From Chrysaora quinquecirrha (Eukaryota; Cnidaria; Scyphozoa; Semaeostomeae; Pelagiidae): DNA of 64,000 nucleotides. A model generated the notes under the pieces. That model was given only the letters and a program-made list of their open reading frames with translations, was not told the origin of the DNA and made no database searches. Made by a program: the position numbers and the translations under genes. This document shows positions 44,708-55,964 of the stretch, piece by piece. Where the stretch lies: NCBI GenBank assembly GCA_014526335.1, contig JACTAT010000197.1, forward strand, positions 332,645-396,644. Reading direction: 5' to 3'. Positions within the stretch are counted from its first letter, which is position 1, and each line of letters opens with the position of its first letter.

Positions 44708-47700
44708 GTAAGCTTTTCTTGATTACGTTACAACCCCCCTGATTCCTGTACTGATTGTCAGTTAAATGCAGTATGTATAGTCATACTGAACGGGTGTCTG
44801 GTAGATAAGCTTAATTTTCCAGAAAGGTTGTAGGTGTTTCTGCAATATTTGTTGTTGATGTTGCCAGCAAGGTTGTGACTGTTGCTGCAATCAAAGTTCT
44901 TTAGATCAGCAAGTAAAGTGCTATCGCGCAGTGGCTGTTTCTATACCAGTTATTTCCTTCCTGTCCGTGTTACGTTGGAACCAGCTATACAGATTTTATT
45001 GCAAATTAACAAATCGTCATTATCATCATCAACTTTTTCGACTTACCAAAGGGTTGTGAGAGCGTTCTTGTTTGAATCTTCTTTTACTTCACCATCCTTT
45101 AACTTCTGAACCTGCTTTCTAACATGTTGCCTATTCATGATTTATTGTCTGCCCATGTAAAATTGGAATCAGCTCTACAGATTTCATGCAAATGATCAAA
45201 TCTCCATAATAATCATCAACTTTGTTGGCCAGCCGGTCGTGAGAGCGTTCTTGTTAAGCCAACGCAAAGCTTCAGCATTCTTTTGAACCTGTTTTCTGAT
45301 ATTTTGTCTATCCATGATTTCTTTGATGCTCCTTTGTTCCTTTCGTCTCTTGCGTTTTACAACTTCATTATTTCATTCATGAAATGTTGCATGCTTCCGA
45401 ACTGAACTATTACCAGTTCAGAAATCCAAAGCTATAAAAACTTGCAATAAACTGTTTCTAGAACTTTGACTAAATCAGCCAGTCAATAATATTTCTTGGA
45501 GCACTTGTTGACTGGGAGTGTCAGCTAGTTAAAAACATGGTGCGTGAGTTGCCTACATGTTTTTGACTTATTTGGTTTCCTCGCGTGGATGAGGCAGTAC
45601 ACGGTAATTCCATCGTTTTTCATCCTACTGTACTTCTTTAACTGCTGTACAAAACCTAAGCAAAGGTGATACATGCCTGAGTCGACTTAGAAGATGCAAG
45701 CCAATAAGAATCTCGCAGTTTGAGCGAATTAGAAACGTCAATTAACGATCCTTGGTTGCCTAAAAATGCCTGTGTATTGAACATGTAGACTTTGATTTGA
45801 CTAAAAATTCCCCATTGGAATCTCTTGGAGCAAATTTTGACCTGGAATACCATCATCGCTTGGAGCCTGGATGCATTGTGGGACTGGAATAACATCCAAT
45901 GAAAAGCTAAGACCTTGAATTGACTAAGAAGAAACCAATGAGATTCATTGGATTACATTGTGACTGGGAATGCCCGCCAATCATAACCTTGGAGCCCTGA
46001 GCCAGCAACCTTGCGGTGACTAAGAAGCCACCGTTAAAATTCCTTGGATTGTGCGGTAACTGGAAATACCTGCCAATCATAAACATGGAGCCTGGAGCCA
46101 AGACGAAACTTGGATTGCAAATTTGAAGTTTTTAAATTGAATGACAAAGCATCCAATCAAATTTTACAAACAACGTGACTGAGTGTATCATCAAATCGTA
46201 AGCTCATGTATGACCAATTCAAGAGTTTCAGGAACCTTCATAAAGTTAAACATTTACCAATAAATTAGATACATATGTGTAACAGATGCTTTCTCGGGTA
46301 ATAAGAGGAGTCTGATAGTCGGATATTTACTGTTTGCCAGGAAAAACGATACAAACTTAGGCCTGGAATTGAGTTCCGATGTTTTAGCTATTTCACGTGC
46401 TGTGTAGCGAATATGTTTGCAGGTTTTCAGGACACTTAACGTATTAGGATAATCATAAACACAGAGATCTCCTTCTGGTTTCTATTTTTACCTCAAAAGA
46501 GCAAATTTTCAAAAGTTTATTGGCTTATTCTGCACCTGATGGACAACTTCAACAAACGAATTGTCCAAATATTCTTATAGCATGGAAATAACAGGTAAAT
46601 ATTTTATCTCGAGACCAGTAGGGCGTTCAGCTGCTGAATCCGTCAGTTTTGAAGCGTTTCTTTTTATAAGAAATTAGATTAATAAGAAAAGAGAGTTAAA
46701 TTTTTTCATCGTAAATGCGAGAAAGTCTTGGGTAATCCCAGTCTCGTATCCATAGCGAATGGTGCACTTTGGTGAAGTCCGTATTTTCATATTCGGGCCG
46801 GGTATCAGTTAGGCCACGTGCAATTAGATTTTTCGCTTAAAATATAATTATACTGTTCGACAGTTGGTCATTCGAGCAGACGCATTTTTGGACTTCGAAC
46901 GAGGTTTACGTCTTCCATGTTTAAGGGTGTGTATTTGAATGTTTGAGAGTAATATGGCGAGTAAATTTTAATGAGAAGGTATTTGATTTTATATCTACTG
47001 TACAATAATGGACAACTATATGCAACGGGCAATAACGGACACTTCTATAAAGCGGACAATGACGGACACCGTTATTTAATGGACAATAACGGACGCCTCC
47101 TTGTAGCAGGCAATGACAGTGGTATAACAGATATCCGTTGAGGTTCCAGTATCTGAAGCCAAAGACAGTCAAAGACAATTTTACTCAGCGTTTCAAGATC
47201 TACATATTGCATTAATCAGATTTGAAGAAGTGGAACTTTTTTAATTGACTTAATTAGGCATAATTAGGCGTTAATTAAGGGTACTTCCGGCGAAAATTTT
47301 TGAGGGCCCATCTTGGATTTGTGTTCTCCGACCTTTTTTTAGTAGATTTCAATTAAAAAACCCTAGGTTACCCTCTTTGCTAGATTGTTGCGGAAAAAAC
47401 CCTGTGTAGGTACTTTGCCTTAGAATGAGCGAAATGAATGAAATTAGCTGATAACACAGCTTTGGAAAACTCATTAACAGTTTCCGATGAATAATGTATA
47501 GATTATTATGTCTTTGAGAATATTATTCAAATCCAATAGCCGTTCCCAAAATCATATAGTATTCACCGCCTGAATATTTACATTCCGTGTACTTCTAACA
47601 TCTGTTAAAATATGACCATGCAGTTCTAAATCGTAGTTTGCACGAGCAATTTTTCTTTTGCAGTTGTATTGATAGCTACATTTCCGTGTAGATGGCAACA

Positions 47701-47804
47701 AATGTTACTTTATAAGTAAATTCTTTGCAAAGGTTTATTCATTCGAGTAGACAGAGAAGTAAAATTTTCGTGTCAAAAATACACGCATAAACCGAGATAT
47801 TATT

Positions 47805-48200
47805 TACACACTTTTTTTTATAACAATACCTTATTTTTTGCCGAGCCTCGATTATTCTTAAGCTTATTCGATTTTGAGCCTGAAAATATTCTTAAATTAT
47901 TCTTAATCATCAATGTTGTAGATTGGCCTGAAGATCAAGAGAAATAAGTCAAATCTTTGTCATTTGTTATTTTATTAATAAAAAGAGTTACTGTATCAAA
48001 GAGTCAGACAGGATGTATGCATTTCAAAACAAATACAGTTGCCTGACAATCACACTTATTGTGCAGTGTAAAAAACGCAGAGAAATAAAAATGATCCTCG
48101 TCATGCTTGAGCCTCAGATTATTCTTAAATAATTCTTAAATTTCAGCAATTTTGAGCCTGAATATTCTTATAGACTGTATTCTTATAAAAAAAAGTGTGT
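47805..48200. mobile_element. Word-repeat MITE, ATTCTTAAA type
   Basis: The ends are ACACACTTTTTTTTATAA and the inverse TTATAAAAAAAAGTGTGT. The words TTGAGCCTGAA and ATTATTCTTAAA are repeated in both outer thirds. The centre (about 47930-48090) is unique. Confidence 0.65.
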
Positions 48201-48902
48201 ATGCCGCGCGACCCCCAATTAATTTTCTGTCTACCGTCGACCAGAGTTGCAAAAAGTTATTGACCTTCCTCCAAACCTGAAATTTTTGTAACCAACCTTC
48301 CTCATTTAACATGATATAAAATTGCCGAAAAAACAGCCAGACAGACTCCTGCACGCACCAGACAAAAACGTGTACATAGGGACCTTCCCAGATCGCTTGT
48401 ATGCTTTAGCATAAGTGTTACAAAGGTGGCAATCAGGCTTTAATATCATGGAGGCTACAGTCTTATGAAGGAGATTCATTAATTGATTCCAACTTTCTAA
48501 GCTGAAGGATATCACAGCACTGTAGGGACCTACAAAGGGTTGACAAGAAAGATTTTCTTTCTTTTACCTGTAGCAAAAATATGAAAAGTCATTTTACTAC
48601 AAAACCTTCCTCGTTTTTTAGCCAAAGCCTTCCTCCAAACCAGGTGTGAGAAAACCGCACCGCTAGATGCATTTCTAATTTTTTTCCTAAAGATAAACGC
48701 ATTACAAGACGATTCCTTGGGACATCTTTTAAGGAAATTATTGATTCAATACCATTCGTTCTATGTAGCTACTCTTAATAACTCTGAAATAAATAAGCTA
48801 ATAACTAAACAGCAACTCAAGCCATGCACAGCTTTGTTAAAATCTAATCATTTGGTTTCTTTTAATTTATCTCCCTAAACGTATATGATATTTTTTTAGA
48901 TT

Positions 48903-49285
48903 ACACTTTTTTTCTTCTTTTTTTTAAATAAGCAACCGCTTAATAAGCAACTAGGGCTGAACTGACCTTAACATTAAGCAACTTGAGGGCTCAATTGAAT
49001 TACTGTAAGCAACTAAGAAGTCAAACAACCAAGCTTATATACTTTCTTGTTGTTATGAAATTGTTCGTTCTCAGGCTTTGTATGTTGAAGTTCGTTAGCT
49101 TTCGTTTTCCATCTCCTGTCTCTCGAAAGTTGTGTTGTATGCCTAACAGTTGATGATTTTGACCCCGAAGTCAGGGGTGGTTGTTAGGTAAAAAAAATGT
49201 TAAGCAACTTTGAGAGCTGAAATGTCTAAAATTTTAAGCAACTTTGAGGGCTGAACGAAAGTCAAGTTGCTTATTAAAAAAAAGT
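48903..49285. mobile_element. Word-repeat MITE, TAAGCAACT type
   Basis: The left end is ACACTTTTTTTCTTC...AAATAAGCAAC and the right end GTTGCTTATTAAAAAAAAGT. TAAGCAACTTTGAGGGCTGAA and shorter TAAGCAACT words occur about eight times in the outer parts. The build is the same as at 47805-48200, but the word differs. Confidence 0.62.
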
Positions 49286-49739
49286 AAAAGACTGAAGGTT
49301 GCGCTAAAATCACTAGTTACTTAAACATTCAATAGATCTTGTTGCAGGACCGTCGCTATAATGGGCAGGTTAAGCGTGAACCCCCTGGAAAAGAACTTAA
49401 ATAAGTTTCAGCTCTATTAAAGATTCAAAGGGGTATACCTCTGTACTAAAGCCTACTGCGACCCCCTGCTGTACACCCATAGACGGGTAGATTCTTGCTT
49501 GGATCCTCTTTACTCCAAACAGCTAGCGACGGTCACTATATATTTTAGCTAAATTTTAAGAAAAACGACTGAAACGCGAAACTTTTAGTAGCCTACATTT
49601 CGATTCAGGCCTTCGTCGTCAATTAAGCCATTAGTCAATTAAAGTCCACCGAGTTGTAAGTCTTGTAATGTTTAAGCCTTCGTTAAGAAGTTTTGCTCTT
49701 TAAATGTACATTTGTTCCATACGGAACGCAAGACGAGGT

Positions 49740-51560
49740 TAACTTAAGGTCCACCACACAACAACAGAGTCATTGTAAGAACAGTTCTTCTCTGTACTGT
49801 TATATTTCTTCCTTATGGAGCGCAACGCAAGGTTAAAGCCATTCTCATCTTCGCAAATGTGACTGTCAGCTTGTTGCACTCTGTAGATATGGCTGTCTTT
49901 ATAAGAAGATGGTATAAGGTCCATCACACAACAACAGAGTCATTGTAAGAACAGTTCTTCTCTGTACTGTTATATCTCTTCCTTATGGAGCGCAAGGCAA
50001 GGTTAACTAGAAGCCATTCTCATCTTCGCAAATATGAATGCCAGCTCGTTGCACTCTGTAGACGGCTGTCTTTACAAGAAGATGATAAAAGGTCCATCAC
50101 ACAACAATAGAGTCTTCCTTCATAAAAACAGTCTTGCTCTGTACTTTTATATTTCTTTCTTATGGAGCGCAGGACGAGGTTAACTAGAAGCCATTCTCAT
50201 CTTCGCAAATATGACTGCCAGCTCGTTGCACTCTGTAGACGGCTGTCTTTACAAGAAGATGGTAAAAGGTCCATCACACAACAATAGAGTCTTCCTTCAT
50301 AAAAACAGTCTTGCTCTGTACTTTTATATTTCTTTCTTATGGAGCGCAGGACGAGGTTAACTAGAAGCCATTCTCATCTTCGCAAATATGACTGCCAGCT
50401 CGTTGCACTCTGCAGACGGCTGTCTTTACAAGAAGATGGTATAAGGTCCATCACACAACAATAGAGTCTTCCTTCATAAAAACAGTCTTGCTCTGTACTT
50501 TTATACTTCTTTCTTATGGAGCGCAAGGCAAGGTTAAAGCCATTCTCATCTTCGCAAATGTGACTGTCATCTCGTTGCATTCTGTAGACGGCTGTCTTTA
50601 TGAGAAGATGGTATAAGGTCCATCACACAACAATAGAGTCTTCCTTCTTAAAAACAGTCTTGCTCTGTACTTTTATATTTCTTTCTTTTGGAGCGCAAGG
50701 CAAGGTTAAAGCCATTCTCATCTTCGCGAATGTGACTGCTAGCTCGTTGCACTCTGTAGATGGCTGTCTTTATAAGAAGATGGTATAAGGTCCATCACAC
50801 AACAATAGAGTCTTAAAAACAGTTTTGCTCTGTACTTTTATACTTCTTTCTTATGGAGCGCAGGACGAGGTTAACTAGAAGCCATTGTGATCTTCGCAAA
50901 TAGCACTGTAAGCTCGTTGCACTCTTTAGATGGCTGTTTTTTACGAGAAGATGAAGTAAGGTCTCTCACACAGCAATATAGTCTTGGTGAAAACAGTTTC
51001 GCTCTGTACATTTATATTTGTTCCATACGGAGCGCGATACGAGGTTGACTTGAAGCCATTCGCATCTTCACAAAATGACCCTCTTCGTTGTACTCTGTAG
51101 ATTGCTGTCTTCAGGAGCAGATGAGATAGGGCCCATCAAACAACAATTGAGCCTTCCGTCTTGAGAATAGTTTTGCTCTGTGATGCTTTATTTGTTCCTC
51201 GTGGATCGCAAGACGAAGTTAACTGCTTGAGGCCATGCTCATATTCGCTAATAGCACTGTAATTCGTAATTGCACCTTGTGGATGGCTGTCTTTTGTAGA
51301 ATTTGAGATACGGTTTATCAAACAATGGAGTTTTCATAAGAACAGTTTTTCTTTGTTCTTCCTTATGGAGCGTAAGGCGAGGATGAGTTAAAGCCACTTC
51401 ATCTTCACAAAACAATCCATTCTTAGAGAGAATAGGTAAGCTCTGTAACGTTACATTTATTTCACATAGATATTGGAAGGCGAGGTCGAAGTCGAAAACG
51501 TCTTCGAAAAGCCATTCAAAAGTTACACCGTTTGCGTTGTTTGGAAAGATGCTAGGGTCC
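49740..51560 (-). repeat. Satellite derived from the 3' end of the adjacent GPCR gene
   Basis: About eleven head-to-tail units are marked by GGTCCATCACACAACAA and its variants near 49745, 49919, 50091, 50268, 50446, 50618, 50790, 50960, 51130, 51315 and 51551. Spacing is mostly 170-178 bp, then 185 and 236 nearest the gene. Each unit also has GTTTTGCTCTGT...TTATTTGTTCC-like, GGAGCGCAAGGC(A/G)AGGTTAA and GCCATTCTCATCTTCGC blocks. The same blocks occur in order in 51551-51680, the end of the GPCR coding sequence and its stop. Translated on the minus strand, units give NLALRSIRKKYNSTE, against NLALRSVRNTCNGTE in the receptor tail. Units far from the gene are the most alike; those next to it are the most diverged. 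Confidence 0.88.
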
Positions 51561-51561
51561 A

Positions 51562-52587
51562 TCAAACCATAGAAGAGTCTTTCTGAGAAAAGTTTTGCTC
51601 CGTTCCGTTACATGTATTCCTCACTGAGCGCAAGGCGAGGTTCACTTCAAGAACTTCTTCTCCAAAGAGCCACTTGCGAATAGCCGCACGGATCGCACTG
51701 TTCAGCACACAGAGAAGAATTTGCTTTAGAATCGGGCAGACAAGCATGATAAAAACTGACCAGTACAAAGCCAATGCTTGAATTAAACCAGGAAGGCCTT
51801 CAGTGTAGTAAATTATTGATTGAACTACCATGAGCGGCATGAAACACACGATGATTGTGAGGAAAAGACCAAACGTTACGCCGGCTTGTTTCATCTCAAC
51901 GCGCTTTCTTCGCAGCATGGTTTGCCTTGGATCGACTGTCGAGTTTTGTCTGATTCTCTTGTGCATCTGTCGTGCGGTGAGCATTATTCGTCCGTGAATT
52001 AGAATTAGCAATACAACGATGATATACATAATGATGTTCAGGTACTCTAGCTCTGTCTTCTGCGGCGCGTTGAAACGTAGAATCGTGAATGAAATGACGG
52101 CTTGAAGATTTAGCATACAGCATACTGCGACTGCTTTCTTTGTGTCCATCAGATTACAATAGGCGAACGGGAAGAAAATCAGTAAATATCTATCCAGCGA
52201 CACGGCCAAGAATGATAGAAAGGATGAAATGGTTAGAATGTAATGCAAGGCGTTGAATACTTTGAATAGTAGCGGCAAAACCGCTGTTGTACTCTTCAGC
52301 CAAACGATTAAATACGCCGTTAGTGTTGGCTGAAGCGTTATTGCGATGATTAGATCCAGAACTGTCATGTTGGCAAGAAACACACGCGTTCCTTCGCTGA
52401 AGTTTCTAGCGGTGATGATGCCTTTCAGTGCGCTGACATCTAGCAAAACTGCCGCGACGTTAAATATTGTATTCAAAATGCTTATTGCTAGGAAATTGCT
52501 CGTCATGATTGGTAGCACTGAATGTACGACTGGTAACCGTGTTGTATTTGGCATCGTTATGTTGAAAAAAGCTGTTGAATTCGACAT
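51562..52587 (-). CDS. Class A (rhodopsin-like) GPCR, single exon, orphan
   Basis: A 341-residue seven-transmembrane receptor. The extracellular N-terminus has three N-glycosylation sites (N3, N9, N14). TM1 has the conserved Asn (~43); TM2 reads LANMTVLDLIIA with Asp ~78. TM3 ends in DRY at 132-134. TM6 contains CFMP instead of CWxP. In TM7 the usual NPxxY is replaced by CPILK. The conserved disulphide cysteine at the top of TM3 is absent and loop 2 is short and Cys-free. Both are traits of the melanocortin/adenosine/cannabinoid-like groups, to which many cnidarian orphan receptors are likened. The ligand is unknown. The tail (WLFGEEVLEVNLALRSVRN) and the sequence just after the stop are the source, or a sister unit, of the satellite at 49740-51560. 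If the spectrin gene continues beyond the window, this gene lies antisense inside its intron. Confidence 0.92.
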   Translation of the reverse strand: MSNSTAFFNITMPNTTRLPVVHSVLPIMTSNFLAISILNTIFNVAAVLLDVSALKGIITARNFSEGTRVFLANMTVLDLIIAITLQPTLTAYLIVWLKSTTAVLPLLFKVFNALHYILTISSFLSFLAVSLDRYLLIFFPFAYCNLMDTKKAVAVCCMLNLQAVISFTILRFNAPQKTELEYLNIIMYIIVVLLILIHGRIMLTARQMHKRIRQNSTVDPRQTMLRRKRVEMKQAGVTFGLFLTIIVCFMPLMVVQSIIYYTEGLPGLIQALALYWSVFIMLVCPILKQILLCVLNSAIRAAIRKWLFGEEVLEVNLALRSVRNTCNGTEQNFSQKDSSMV

Positions 52588-53731
52588 AGCTGCGGAGTAC
52601 TTAAAGTCCCAACAAAATTCTTCTTACATCGACTGACGGTTCTTCCTGCAACGATATTGCGTTACCATCATCAATTGTGCAAGACTGTGTTTTGTTAACC
52701 TCCTTAGTAGACCAAAATAGCTTGGTTATTGATCAAATAAACAACTATTTCCAACATTTTGCTCTAAAAAGTCCACTAAAACCCTGCAATTGTCAACTCA
52801 TTTATTTTCTAATATGATTATTTCGCAAAGCCCGATCCAGCTGTTTAGGAAGCGCTTTCTGCTAGTTTGGAAGTTTGCGCTTTATGTTGACTCCTATCTG
52901 TTGATTCACTTGCCCGTTTCTGAGCTTTATGGCTTTTGGTTAGTCCGCTTTATATGATGTGATTCAGTTATATAAAGAGGTTGTCCGGAATTGTCCGTGA
53001 ACTTCGTGTGTTTTATCCGTGCAGCAACACCCACGCGCAATAATATAGTGTCTTATACGCACAAGATCCACCGAATATAGCCTGCTTTGGCCTTTTATTT
53101 ATGTTATATGCAAATCCTTCTTTTGCGTCCTTTTTCTTTTTCTTGCCCTGTACTTCGTTTGTTTTATCCGTGCACTAACACCCACACGTAAGACAATTGT
53201 GTCTTATTACGCACAATCTCCACCAAATATAGCCTCTTATATACGGTATATAAAATCCTTCTTTCCCGTCTTTTTTCGATGTATTCCGAAGGTCCGTTTC
53301 CTGACTTTTATAAGCTTTCAATACCCAAATAGTCATATATAAATAAAAATTCCTGGTAAATTCATTCATAAGATTGCTATTCATACTTCGAATCTGTCCA
53401 ACTACAGGTGTTTTTAATCGTCATCACAACCGTTCGAAGTCGTATTTTACGTTCGAGAGTCGTTGGTATAGTTGTGCACGTTCAGTTCGTGTTTCCCGAA
53501 ACGTTGCTTCTTGCATTCACGTATTTCTTCACTGCCGATATCATAGCCTTCTCTCGCGTCCCCTTTGATATAGCTACTAAAAATGCTCAAATCTCGTTGA
53601 ATAGATAGCTTTTCAATTTACTCACTTGTGAGGTCAAGTTAAACTCATTGGCGAAATCTTTTGATTTACTTAGCACTCTGTCCTCTCTGCTTATTTTCCT
53701 TGATACAGTCAGTCTTCAATTCTATAAACAT
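52588..53731. other. GPCR upstream region with a diverged direct duplication
   Basis: The first few hundred bases should include the receptor's promoter and 5' UTR. Two diverged copies of a ~145-bp segment lie at about 52990-53130 and 53145-53280, sharing GTTTTATCCGTGCA, AACACCCAC, GTCTTAT, ACGCACAA and CACC(G/A)AATATAGCCT. Function is unknown. Confidence 0.5.
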
Positions 53732-54096
53732 ACACTCTTTTTTTTTATAAGAACAATTTTATAAGAACACGAGCCTGGATTTTGCCCAGATTTTAAGAAC
53801 AAAATAAGAACAAGCTGAGGCTGAGCCTTTCATAAGCCCTGAGAATATCAGCTAAATATGAAAGTACGACAGTCAGACAACGTAAAAACCAAGCAAACAG
53901 TGAATGGACAAGCCATGCTCCATTTTACACAACCCTATTACCACTAAAGACATTCACTGACAAAATCTAGATGTCTCAGTAACCAAGGAATTAAGAACAG
54001 ATTAAGAACATTTCAGGCTCAAAAAAGGCAAAAACTTAAGAACAGCCAGCCTCAATAAAATTTCCTGGTTCTTACATATGTGTTAAAAAAGAGTGT
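53732..54096. mobile_element. Word-repeat MITE, TAAGAACA type
   Basis: The ends are ACACTCTTTTTTTTTATAAG and the inverse ending AAAAAAGAGTGT, with AT outside both. The words TAAGAACA and GAGCCTG/CAGGCTC recur in the outer parts. The centre (about 53850-53990) is unique. The GAGCCTGA word is shared with the element at 47805-48200. Confidence 0.65.
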
Positions 54097-55715
54097 ATTT
54101 CTTCTGAAATCTCTTTTGCTGTGTTATTGGATTTTAAAGTCGTTAGCTTAGTCACCTGTTCGTTAACCAAAGCTTTTTGCATTGTCAAATATATGATATC
54201 GAATCTTGCAAGACTATTGATACAGTCACAGCTGAACAGACTAGTTTGTCGGTATAATTGCAATGGTTGCTAACAGAAACCAGCCGGTCGCATCCACATT
54301 TTCTGTAGTTTTTAAATAGCTTTTTATATTTCTGTATTTCTTTGTATTTCTGGTGTTAAAAGCTGGTTGATGGTTTTCACTTTTCAAAGTCAGTTTTTTC
54401 AGTTATTTTCTATCAGCTATACTTCAACAGCTTATAGAGAAATTTTCCGTTTTCGCTCGTTTTTCTTCGCTAGCGTAACAGAGCCTCCAGTATACCACCA
54501 TCATCTCTTTGCTTTGCGTGAATTGCTATTGCGCAGCGTTCCTTTTCTCTAACATTCTATTTTAATATTTTTCTCAATACCTGAACTCTATGCTTTTCCT
54601 TATTTCTCTGCTACAATTTACAACCCCATTAAGACTTGCTATTTAAACTTGCTTTCTTTCAATTTCCCAGCTTGCAGTATACTGGTGATACTGCCTATTT
54701 GCATTACCATATATTGCACTGAAGATTCTTTCGAACAACTTGCTAAGTTCAGTAACGAAGCGTCCAAAATCCTACTTTCAGTTCGTACTGATTCATCAGC
54801 AGTATTTGCACGAAACCTTGAATTCACTTTGTTGATCCTTTCCCTTACACGAGAATTTCCCTAGAAAGAGAATTACCTACAAGAATGCCAAATATATCGC
54901 TTTCGCCTCTATGTATGTCCTTCTTTGTTGATTTGTTGTATTATCCTTCGTTCTATGATATCCAAATTCCTATCGCAATTAAGCTGATCTTGAATATTTC
55001 AGTTATATTCCCCACACTAAAGTTCGTATTCCTCTCAAAACTACTTGATTATAATCAACTCAAACTACCTTCCTAGCGTTACCTTGCTCTTGCGGAAAAC
55101 AGCAACGAACTTCGCAGGTCGTTCGTAAACTGTTGTGTGATATTCGCAGCTAAGAACTCTATTTATTCATTTTACTGATGTTTTCGTCCAGTTATCCTCT
55201 AAAACCAGCATTAGCAAATCTCCTGCAAAATCTATGTTGGTGTCTATTTGAGCTCCTAGTACAAACAAAAAACAACTTTGCAATCATTTTGATAACCTTA
55301 TGCCTGCTCAGAAATTTCTGTATTTATACACAAACAGTTATACCTAAGACGTCATAAATCATGCCTCATTAGCATAAAAGCCGTTTGTTATCGTAGAAGA
55401 CACGTTTTATTTCGCGTCAAGCAACTGCGATAGTAGAACATCCGATTTAAATCGGCGTTTTCCTTCCAAAGATAAACGCAATCTCGGTACAGCGTGTTCA
55501 ACGAAATTTTTACATACGTAAGCCCTGAGATAACCATGTTTTATAAACTTCTCTTTTTGTCCCTCAGCCGTGGCATTAGTCGGCAACTAATCACCGTAAT
55601 CCATCAAATAAACGCTCTCATAGAAAACTTGATTTTATGTTATTGGAAATTGGAAATTGTTGATGTTCTGCGTGGAGCAGCTGCTCTGAAACTGCTTCTA
55701 GGAAATATTTCTTTG
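54097..55715. other. Intergenic, no supported gene
   Basis: Several short hydrophobic open frames occur on the plus strand (for example 54649-54864 and 54885-55076), but none has a domain, splice support or a partner exon. No repeats or RNA genes were recognised. Confidence 0.4.
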
Positions 55716-55964
55716 AATACACCAATTCAACAGTTCCAATCTCTTTTGCGCGCGGAGGTCTGGGGCGAGTTTGGGGGTGAAAAAGCACGTAGCAACATTC
55801 TGAATCAACAACACAACATTAGCAATTTTCATGGTTTTCATCGCTGGTAAGCACACAAATTACAGAATTAAAACGTTATCTTTCTTGCTTAGTTTGTAGT
55901 CTGTTATCACGGGAACAGCTTTCTTTAAAGCTTTTACAAGTACCTTGCTCTGGCAGGCTACAAC

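Larger units (their letters stand above)
44708..49739. other. Post-spectrin region without recognisable exons
   Basis: Searched on the plus strand for an acceptor followed by spectrin-like coding sequence in the right phase; none was found. The stretch holds a diverged direct duplication (about 44965-45130 and 45155-45320, sharing CAGATTT(C/T)AT and GTGAGAGCGTTCTTGTT). It also has a degenerate ~90-bp tandem repeat (about 45840-46110, with TTGGATT and CCGCCAATCATAA-like words), GGACAATAACGGACAC repeats (about 47020-47110) and two word-repeat MITEs listed separately. Confidence 0.5.

Noticed and set aside
49740..51560. CRISPR-like or tandem gene cluster reading of the 170-bp repeats
   Set aside because: Units are contiguous, diverged, and homologous to the GPCR 3' end; there are no unique spacers, and this is a eukaryotic region.
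55494..55850. Plus-strand 118-codon frame before the transposon
   Set aside because: It crosses the left terminal inverted repeat of the element and has no domain signal.
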